Part shown: positions 1 through 5,940 of the stretch, one piece after another | How positions within the stretch are numbered: the stretch's first letter is position 1 | Layout of the letters: every line of letters starts with the position of its first letter | Assembly (NCBI GenBank): GCA_964494645.1 | Contig: CAZBSH010000081.1 | Location: forward strand, 1-6,917 | Length of the DNA: 6,917 nucleotides | Origin: Christensenella sp964494645 | GTDB lineage: Bacteria; Bacillota; Clostridia; Christensenellales; Christensenellaceae | Direction: 5' to 3' | Notes under the pieces: model-generated | Databases searched by the model: none | Told to the model about the DNA's origin: nothing | What the model saw: the letters and a program-made list of their open reading frames with translations, nothing else | Program-made: the position numbers and the translations under genes

Positions 1-493
1 CAGTGATATTATGACCATCAATCTGGAAACAGTTGATTTATCCGCTCTGATATCAAAATGCATCGAGGCCTTGCGTCCCATTGCGCAAATGCGGAATATA
101 ACAATCTCCTCCAGTCTGGAAAACGATCTTGATATTGAATGTGACCCTCTCAAGCTGCGCCAGGCGCTTAACAACTTGATCGAGAATGCAATCAAATACA
201 CGCCGGATAACGGACATGTGAAGATCAACAGCAAGAGATATGGAAACGAAGTCTACATATCCATCGAGGACGACGGGATCGGAATGAGTCAGGAACATTT
301 GCAGCATATTTTCGAACGTTTCTACCGCGTTGATAAAGCACGTTCGCGAGAAACCGGCGGTACCGGCCTTGGTCTGCACATTGTGCGCCGGATTGCGCTG
401 ATGCATGGCGGAAGGGTAGACGTAACCAGCGAAGAGGGCAAAGGATCAAAATTTACGCTGATCTTGCCTGTCTCACAGACTCATGAAGAATAA
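1..493 (+). CDS. Sensor histidine kinase, C-terminal ATP-binding part (5' end outside window)
   Basis: This is the catalytic ATP-binding (HATPase_c, GHKL fold) end of a two-component sensor kinase, which phosphorylates its own histidine and passes the phosphate to a response regulator. The frame is open to the left edge, so the Met at position 11 is an internal residue in the linker after the missing dimerisation domain, not a start. Counting from that Met, the N box lies at about residues 49-65 (LRQALNNLIENAIKYTP), the G1 box at 87-92 (EDDGIGM region), the F box at 101-105 (FERFY) and the G2 box at 116-122 (GGTGLGL). All the expected ATP-contacting residues are present, so this part should be active. 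The order and spacing of the motifs fit the large PhoR/ResE/VicK-like class. The sensor domain, membrane segments and phospho-accepting histidine lie outside the window, as presumably does the cognate regulator gene, so the signal is unknown. The stop codon TAA at 491-493 is 10 bases before the next gene, which suggests co-expression. Confidence 0.95.
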   Translation, partial: SDIMTINLETVDLSALISKCIEALRPIAQMRNITISSSLENDLDIECDPLKLRQALNNLIENAIKYTPDNGHVKINSKRYGNEVYISIEDDGIGMSQEHLQHIFERFYRVDKARSRETGGTGLGLHIVRRIALMHGGRVDVTSEEGKGSKFTLILPVSQTHEE

Positions 494-496
494 GGA
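492..496 (+). promoter_or_regulatory. Ribosome binding site that decides the start of the first GerMN lipoprotein gene
   Basis: AAGGA sits 7 bases before the ATG at 504 and overlaps the stop codon of the histidine kinase. The in-frame ATG at 483, inside the kinase gene, has no purine-rich element upstream of it. The start at 504 is therefore preferred, and it also gives a more typical short lipoprotein signal peptide. The overlap of this site with the kinase stop suggests translational coupling (inference). Confidence 0.7.
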
Positions 497-503
497 TAAA
501 ATA

Positions 504-1469
504 ATGAAAAAGAAAGTAAAAACAATTATTTGCATACTATTTGCCATTCTTTTGACATGGGGAGTTGTCGCTTGCGCGCCTGCCGAAGTGATCCCCAGTG
601 AATCGCCGAGCAATGCGGTACAAATAAATCCGCTGCCCGAAGCAATCAGCAAAGATAAGAGCAGCGCGCGGCTTTATTTCGGATTTATGGATCAGCCTCT
701 TCTTGTAGGGGAGTCACACTCGTTTGACGTACCGATCAACGAAAGCATCGAAAATTCGATTATTCGTGAGTTGATCAAAGGACCGCTTTCTACGCGCAAT
801 GACCTAAAAGCTGTTATCAACCCGAAAACATCGCTCGTTAATGTCCGAGCTGAGGGGCAATTTTTGTTTGTGACGCTAAGTAAAGATTTTTTGCAGCCGG
901 TTGACGAAAAAGCCAGTAGTGATCAGACCTACGAAAAGACCCGACGGATGCTGGCCGTCTATTCTATCGTCAATACACTCATTGAGCAGGGAACGTACTC
1001 ACGCGTACAAATATTGATCGACGACGCCGGCATGGGTACAGGACGACCACTGACACTTTCCGAGGCGGGACTTGATGGAGAAGGTGCGATAGAAGCGCTC
1101 GAGCGCAACGGTAATATCATATTAAACGGCAGTAACACGATGCGTGAGATCATGCGGTCAATCGAGAGCAAAGAATGGGAGACGCTTTATCAGTATATTG
1201 CCTATAAAAACCTTTACGGGCAGGATAAACCTTCCCTTGATGATTTTAAAACGGAAGTAAACTCCAATAAACTTACCATTTCAGATCCGGTTGTGGGCGA
1301 TGCCGTGATCGGTAACGACGGCGTATCTGAAATCGTTATGGTGGATTATGTGCTTAAGCTGCGCGACGAGGAAGCAAAAACAATGACAAATATCCCCATC
1401 AGGCTGATTCAGGAAAACAGTATTTGGAAAATATCGTATACTGTATTCAAGAAAAATTTCCTGACCTGA
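504..1469 (+). CDS. GerMN-domain lipoprotein with NTF2-like C-terminal domain
   Basis: Predicted membrane-anchored lipoprotein of 321 residues. A lysine-rich start (MKKKVK) and a hydrophobic segment at residues 7-23 end in a lipobox, VVA-C24, so lipidation at Cys24 and display on the outer face of the membrane are expected. A linker rich in Pro and Ser follows. Residues about 53-180 form one GerMN domain (named after the B. subtilis spore germination protein GerM): strand ARLYFGF, the hallmark helix ending IRELIKGP at 87-94, a strand LFVTLSKDF, a helix with YSIVNTL, and a final strand VQILIDD. Residues about 211-315 look like a small NTF2-like fold, starting with a helix (TMREIMRSIESKEWETLYQY) and ending in strands with IPIRLIQENSIWKISY. 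GerMN domains have no known catalysis and are thought to be binding modules. An alternative start at 483 would add seven residues and overlap the kinase gene. Position after a histidine kinase suggests a role in signalling or envelope function rather than proven spore germination. Domain calls are by eye; the second is less certain. Confidence 0.88.
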   Translation: MKKKVKTIICILFAILLTWGVVACAPAEVIPSESPSNAVQINPLPEAISKDKSSARLYFGFMDQPLLVGESHSFDVPINESIENSIIRELIKGPLSTRNDLKAVINPKTSLVNVRAEGQFLFVTLSKDFLQPVDEKASSDQTYEKTRRMLAVYSIVNTLIEQGTYSRVQILIDDAGMGTGRPLTLSEAGLDGEGAIEALERNGNIILNGSNTMREIMRSIESKEWETLYQYIAYKNLYGQDKPSLDDFKTEVNSNKLTISDPVVGDAVIGNDGVSEIVMVDYVLKLRDEEAKTMTNIPIRLIQENSIWKISYTVFKKNFLT

Positions 1470-1481
1470 TAAAGAGGTGCT

Positions 1482-2939
1482 ATGAAAAGAATCCTAATCA
1501 TCTTTCTGGTGGTTGTCCTGCTTTTTACAGGCTGTACAGTTATCAAGGAAGACCCGTTACAAGAAAATGAATACGAGACAACATTGCTGATGCAAGACGT
1601 AGATCTTACGCCCATGATTTCAGTTAGTCCCGTTTTATATTTTTTGGATGAGACAGGTCGCAAATTTTCGGCTGAGACACGGACGTTAAACGTACCGCAA
1701 AACGAGCGTGCGGAAACGCAAATTATTTTGGCGCTGATCAGCGGTCCGTCTTCTGAAGCCTTAAAACCTGTAGCAAATGGCTTTGCGTTAGAAAAAGTTG
1801 AATTGCTTCCGGACGTGATCAATGTGTTTCTGGCTCTCGAAGAGGGGATACATAAATCAGAAGAACAAATCATTACCGCCAAACTGGCAATCGCTTCCAC
1901 ATTGTTTGATTTTTCAGGCGTAACATATGTCAATGTTTTTATAGACGGAAGTCAGACCGCATATCAAAACCTTCCGTCCGGTACGTTGCAGAAATCAAAA
2001 AGTACGTTGACGGATGATCTCGACAAATATAAAAGGGACGCAAGTGCTCAGACTGCGGTTTTAAGCGCTACCTTATATTTCCTTGATGTTTCTGAACACT
2101 ATCTGTTGCCCGAGGTGCGAAGCATCAGCTTTGACAGTACGCAAAAAGAAAGTATGGTCGCTTCAATTGTGCAGGAAGTCATGACGGGTCCGGAGGACAC
2201 GTATAATCATGTGCCTGTTGTAGATAAATTAGTGAAAGATGCCCAACTCAATTCCGTTACAATCATACCTGATGAACTTGGACGGAATATTGCAAAATTG
2301 GATTTCAATAAGATGCCTTTCGCACAGACCAAAGCATACCAAGACGGGGCACAGATCACTGCGGCGGCGCTTACGACTGCGATCACAGGCTTTATTCCGG
2401 ATATATATGGAGTGCAAATTACTGTAAATTCTGCTAACGCGGCGCTGCAGACCGAATCTATGATCTATACAGCGGAAGATTTCTCTTCGTTACTTGGCAA
2501 TAGTATCGTCTTATACTTGCCAAACAGTACGTATACACTGCTGAGCAGTGTGACGCGTATGGTAGACCAAAAAAACGCAGGGTATCCCGAGGAACTGCTG
2601 AGAGAGCTTATGAAAGGACCTTCCGCGCAGGACAGCAGCGAAATTCAGCCTGCTTTTATTTCGGGAATCACAATGGACGACGTGAATAGCGTATACCTTG
2701 CCGGAAACATTGCCGTCGTTGATTTTAAAGCCAGTATTCGTGAAAAAACAACCGGACTCTCAGAAAAAAATGAATTTATTATGATCAATTCGATCGTCAA
2801 CACGCTTACAAACATCAACAACATCCGGCTTGTCCAGTTTTTGGTCGATGGAGAGCGCGTTGAATATCTGGGGGAGGGTAATCAGTTGTGTGTAATTGAT
2901 CCATTGGTTAAAAATCCCGGGATTATACGGCTGACTTAG
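1482..2939 (+). CDS. Lipoprotein with three tandem GerMN-like domains
   Basis: Predicted lipoprotein of 485 residues. The signal peptide (MKRILIIFLVVVLLFTGC) has a clear lipobox, FTG-C18, so the mature protein should be anchored on the outer face of the membrane. Three similar units follow, each about 120-130 residues. Unit 1 spans about 48-160 (VLYFLD, ALISGPSSEAL, final strand VNVFIDG). Unit 2 spans about 192-322 (ATLYFLD, EVMTGPEDT, VQITVNS). Unit 3 spans about 340-462 (IVLYLPN, RELMKGPSA, SIVNTL, VQFLVDG). The Gly-Pro after the first helix is the GerMN signature and occurs once in each unit. GerM itself carries two such domains, so three would be unusual. The start is supported by AGAGGTG at 1473-1479, close to the ATG. 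The gene lies 12 bases after the preceding GerMN lipoprotein gene and almost surely shares its transcript. No enzymatic motif is visible. Likely roles are protein-protein or envelope interactions, possibly with the upstream kinase or with the partner lipoprotein (inference). Confidence 0.87.
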   Translation: MKRILIIFLVVVLLFTGCTVIKEDPLQENEYETTLLMQDVDLTPMISVSPVLYFLDETGRKFSAETRTLNVPQNERAETQIILALISGPSSEALKPVANGFALEKVELLPDVINVFLALEEGIHKSEEQIITAKLAIASTLFDFSGVTYVNVFIDGSQTAYQNLPSGTLQKSKSTLTDDLDKYKRDASAQTAVLSATLYFLDVSEHYLLPEVRSISFDSTQKESMVASIVQEVMTGPEDTYNHVPVVDKLVKDAQLNSVTIIPDELGRNIAKLDFNKMPFAQTKAYQDGAQITAAALTTAITGFIPDIYGVQITVNSANAALQTESMIYTAEDFSSLLGNSIVLYLPNSTYTLLSSVTRMVDQKNAGYPEELLRELMKGPSAQDSSEIQPAFISGITMDDVNSVYLAGNIAVVDFKASIREKTTGLSEKNEFIMINSIVNTLTNINNIRLVQFLVDGERVEYLGEGNQLCVIDPLVKNPGIIRLT

Positions 2940-2966
2940 TTTCAAACCGAGAGGATAAGTAGTGCT

Positions 2967-3683
2967 ATGAAACTTACAGTATTGGGAAAATACGGACCAT
3001 ATCCAAAAGCAGGCGGTGCAACAACTTCCTATCTGATCGAATGCTGCGGAAAAAAGATACTGCTGGACGCAGGCAGCGGATGCTTGTCTCGGTTGCAGGG
3101 ATATTGTTCTTTGGATGAAATCGATATGGTCATACTGACGCATCTGCATGCCGATCACTGTGCGGATATGTTTGTGCTTCGGTATGCTCCGTTAAAAAAT
3201 AAGCTTTCCGTCTATCTTCCAACAACGCCGACGCCGGAATATACTATGCTTGCGTCCAGCGAAAAGTTTGAGACGACCGGCATTACAGAAAAATCCGAAC
3301 TTTCCCTGCCTGATTCAGACTTGAATATTTCCTTCTGTAAAACGCTGCATCCCGTAGAATGTTATGCTGTCAAGTTTCGCTCAGAAGAAAAAACCTTTGT
3401 GTTTTCCGGCGATTCGCGATACAGCGAGCATTTGATTGATTTTTGCCATAATGCGGACGTGATCATGCTCGACAGCGGTTTTTTAAAGGATGACAAGCCC
3501 CAAAACATATTGCCGCATATGACAGTCGTCGAAGCGGCTCAAACCGCGGAATCAGCGAGCGTTGGGAAACTTCTGTTGACGCACATCAATCCGGCATATG
3601 ACGAAACGGAATTACTCGATGAAGCTCTCGATGTTTTTCGAAACACAATCATAGTACAAGAACTGACACAATACCACATCTGA
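2967..3683 (+). CDS. Metallo-beta-lactamase-fold hydrolase, YhfI/RNase Z-like
   Basis: Predicted cytoplasmic metal-dependent hydrolase of 238 residues; no signal peptide or membrane segment is seen. The fold begins MKLTVLGKYGPYPKAGGATT, much like B. subtilis YhfI as I recall it. Residues visible for a two-metal site are the DAGSG loop at 34-38, H59-x-H61-x-D63-H64 (THLHADH), H128 (TLHPV), D149 (FSGDS) and H206 (LLTHINP). H184 in the LPHMT segment matches the extra histidine of RNase Z-type enzymes. All expected ligands are present, so the enzyme should be active. It is shorter than classic RNase Z (about 300 residues), and I see no inserted exosite arm, so tRNA 3' processing is not assured. 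The substrate could be a phosphodiester (RNA, DNA or cyclic nucleotide) or an ester. A GAGAGGA element at 2949-2955 lies 11 bases before the ATG, a slightly long spacing. The gene ends 10 bases before comEC, whose own hydrolase domain has lost its metal ligands. Confidence 0.9.
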   Translation: MKLTVLGKYGPYPKAGGATTSYLIECCGKKILLDAGSGCLSRLQGYCSLDEIDMVILTHLHADHCADMFVLRYAPLKNKLSVYLPTTPTPEYTMLASSEKFETTGITEKSELSLPDSDLNISFCKTLHPVECYAVKFRSEEKTFVFSGDSRYSEHLIDFCHNADVIMLDSGFLKDDKPQNILPHMTVVEAAQTAESASVGKLLLTHINPAYDETELLDEALDVFRNTIIVQELTQYHI

Positions 3684-3693
3684 CGGAGTTTTT

Positions 3694-5925
3694 ATGCTAT
3701 ACATCGTGAACCAGAGACCTGTCCTTTTTTTGGCTTTCTTTATGGTAGTGGGCATATCTATTTCCTATTACCTAAAAGTTTCCGTACCCATTTTTGTGGT
3801 CTTATTATGCATCGGCTGTTTTCTTTTCACACTTCTGTTTTTCAAAAAACACCGCCGTATGATCGTTCCTTTGTACCTTATCATACTGGCTTTGGGTGGT
3901 ATTCTTTTTCAAATACAATTTACCACCGATTTTTCTAATATCAATGAGACCGAAATATATTCTATCGAAGGCTATGTCTCGGATCGTTCGGGGATGACTT
4001 CAACTTTTCATACTTACACGCTTGATCATGTTTTGTTGACCGGGGAAGGGGATACCTCTTCTCATAAATTCGACAAAAAGATCCTTTTATATTCCCGAGA
4101 AGTTCTCAATTACGGCGATACCGTGACTTTTGAAAGCCAGATCAAGCCGCCGGGCACGGCTCGCAATCCCGGCGGGATGGATGAACGCATGTATCTTGCA
4201 AGCAAAGGGGCAGGGGTAAGCTGTTTTTCAGAAGAAGTACGATCCTTATCGTATTCTCCCGGTTGGTATCAATATCCATTGATGCTGCGCGAAAAACTTA
4301 CGGAAAAGATTGATCAAATATTTTCCGAACAAATGGCCCCTCTTGCAAAAGCCATGTTCTTAGGCGTAAAAACGGATATTACTGAAGAAACCCGTGACGC
4401 CTTTGCAAAAACGGGAATCGCGCACATCCTTGCTGTTTCCGGGTTACATGTCGCAATCGTCTCATATGCATTCCAATGGTTCTTGCGGCGGCTTCATGTT
4501 CGGCGCAACATCAGGTTCAGCGTGAATATTGCGGTATTATTATTCTATGCTCTTTTGACAGGTTTTGCGCCTTCCATTATTCGCGCCGTTTTGATGATGC
4601 TATTTTTGATCATTGGGCGATGGATGTTTAAAAAACGCGATACGTTAACTTTTCTTGCCGCCGCTATGATCATTACTTTGTGCTTTAATGCGCCGCAATT
4701 ATTTACGGCCGGATTTCTCATGTCATACGGTGTTTTATTCGGGCTCTTGTGCCTGGGACCGCCCCTCACACGGTTATTTCACAGAATAAAACTCAACCGG
4801 GTAAAGTTGTCTTCGCCACTTGCGACTTCTGTCGGCGCAACTGTGTCGGTCTTTCCCTTATCGGCATATTATTTTAACAATATCTCACTCTGCGCACCGC
4901 TTGCAAATTTGTTCGCTATACCCCTGGCCGGTATTATTGTTGTTTTTACGGGGCTGGGAGCCTTTTTTGCGCTTTTTTCATTGCCAATAGGGCATGCGCT
5001 TGCATTTCCGGCAGAGCTGGGCTTACAAGCGCTCACATGGCTTAACGGTGTATTGGCGAGTGTCTCTTTTGGTTTCATCCAAATTTATGCATTTCCTGTG
5101 TGGATCGGTGTCGTTGTTTTTGCGCTTTTATTTTTATGTTCCGATTACGTTTTCATTCGCAGTAAAATAAAGGCAATGATAACCATCGTGGTTGCGATCA
5201 TCCTTTTATGTTTCGGTATTTTAGGAAGCGCTTCACAAGGTGACCGTTTAAAGGCAGTGATCCTTGATGTAGGTACGGGAGACTCTATTCATATCGCGGT
5301 TGACCGCAAAAACTACCTGATTGATAACGGTGGTAATTTGCAATACTCACAAATCAATAACTATGCAAATAACAATCGCTTGCACTTTGACGGTGTTATC
5401 ATCACAAACGACAGAACAAAAAATTTAAAGGATTTGGCTGAGAACGACAAGATCTCTCGTTTATATGTTCCTGCAAATTATATCTCAAAAGAATATGATG
5501 CAGATTTAGAAATGAAATATTATGCATTATATGATAAAATAGAATTGTCTGAAAATGCGTATCTTGATGTGATAGCAGACGACCGGAAACATTTATCGCT
5601 TGTGTTATATTATAAGAACAATCCGATCTGTCTTTTTGCACAAAACAATGCGGCGGATATCACATATCACGAGAGTGTTCCTGTAGTAAAACTCGCAAAC
5701 GGGGGAACGCAGTCATCAATAGATAGGGATTCGCTTAAGGACTGGAATCCTTCCTCTGCTGTGATTTCCGTGCGGCAGGGGGATAGCAAGGGGCTGCCGG
5801 ACGTACAACTGTTAAACATACTTACAGAACTCGATATTCGTACGTTGATCACCGCACAGGACGGCTCGATCACAATCACTGCGGATGAAACCGGGAAGAT
5901 AAGCGTTACGACACAAAAGAAATGA
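3694..5925 (+). CDS. comEC: ComEC/Rec2-family DNA uptake channel with degenerate C-terminal nuclease domain
   Basis: Polytopic membrane protein of 743 residues, close to the usual ComEC length. ComEC forms the inner membrane channel that passes single-stranded DNA into the cell during natural transformation. Domains in order: hydrophobic segments at about 9-27, 31-50 and 58-75; an external N-terminal loop with OB-like (DUF4131) features at about 80-190, including the family motif RNPGGMDERMYLASKG at 157-172; and the Competence domain with many membrane segments at about 215-510, containing HILAVSGLHVAIV (244-256), FAPSIIRAVLMM (291-302) and LFTAGFLMSYGVLFG (336-350). From about 518 a beta-lactamase-like domain starts in the usual way (AVILDVGTGD), but its metal ligands are all replaced (see separate entry). 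The N-terminal loop holds only one cysteine, C177. The start is supported by CGGAG at 3684-3688, 5 bases before the ATG. The comEC-holA order is common in Bacillota, but comEA, often found before comEC, is not here. Function as a channel is plausible; the cell may or may not be transformable. Confidence 0.95.
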   Translation: MLYIVNQRPVLFLAFFMVVGISISYYLKVSVPIFVVLLCIGCFLFTLLFFKKHRRMIVPLYLIILALGGILFQIQFTTDFSNINETEIYSIEGYVSDRSGMTSTFHTYTLDHVLLTGEGDTSSHKFDKKILLYSREVLNYGDTVTFESQIKPPGTARNPGGMDERMYLASKGAGVSCFSEEVRSLSYSPGWYQYPLMLREKLTEKIDQIFSEQMAPLAKAMFLGVKTDITEETRDAFAKTGIAHILAVSGLHVAIVSYAFQWFLRRLHVRRNIRFSVNIAVLLFYALLTGFAPSIIRAVLMMLFLIIGRWMFKKRDTLTFLAAAMIITLCFNAPQLFTAGFLMSYGVLFGLLCLGPPLTRLFHRIKLNRVKLSSPLATSVGATVSVFPLSAYYFNNISLCAPLANLFAIPLAGIIVVFTGLGAFFALFSLPIGHALAFPAELGLQALTWLNGVLASVSFGFIQIYAFPVWIGVVVFALLFLCSDYVFIRSKIKAMITIVVAIILLCFGILGSASQGDRLKAVILDVGTGDSIHIAVDRKNYLIDNGGNLQYSQINNYANNNRLHFDGVIITNDRTKNLKDLAENDKISRLYVPANYISKEYDADLEMKYYALYDKIELSENAYLDVIADDRKHLSLVLYYKNNPICLFAQNNAADITYHESVPVVKLANGGTQSSIDRDSLKDWNPSSAVISVRQGDSKGLPDVQLLNILTELDIRTLITAQDGSITITADETGKISVTTQKK
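5236..5922 (+). other. Degenerate metallo-beta-lactamase domain of ComEC
   Basis: This is the part of comEC encoding residues about 515-743. The scaffold can be matched to normal ComEC C-terminal domains without gaps at each motif, but the ligands are gone. The HxHxDH site of the usual THPHADHIGGL motif reads TNDRTKNLKDL at residues 571-581 (N572, R574, K576, N577). The GD of LLTGD reads QN at 650-651. The HHGS motif reads NGGT at 669-672. The GHP motif near the end reads GLP at 700-702. The substitutions come from direct reading; the consensus motifs are from family knowledge. The frame is open throughout, with no stop or frameshift, so the domain is probably folded but without catalytic activity. 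Part of it (5461-5580) is unusually AT-rich. Confidence 0.85.
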
Positions 5926-5940
5926 TATGGAAGAGGGAAC

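Noticed and set aside
354..376. GC-rich inverted-repeat-like run (accggcggtaccggcc) as a possible hairpin or regulatory site
   Set aside because: It encodes the conserved Gly-rich G2 box of the kinase, which explains the repeated GGC/GGT codons, and no T-run follows.
11..493. A complete small ATPase protein starting at the ATG at position 11
   Set aside because: The frame is open to the left edge, there is no ribosome binding site in the few bases available, and the residues before the N box match the linker inside a normal histidine kinase. It is a truncated kinase gene.
1409..1933. Minus-strand open frame of 174 codons across the junction of the two lipoprotein genes
   Set aside because: It lies opposite two well-supported genes, shows no recognisable domain, and its composition (rich in Ser, Thr, Arg) is typical of an antisense shadow.
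2940..2966. Possible terminator or promoter in the longest intergenic gap
   Set aside because: At 27 bases it holds a ribosome binding site but no stem-loop with T-run and no pair of -35/-10 boxes that I could support.
3681..5925. comEC as a pseudogene
   Set aside because: There is no internal stop or frameshift across 743 codons, the channel motifs are intact, and the degenerate domain still keeps its scaffold, so a maintained protein is more likely.
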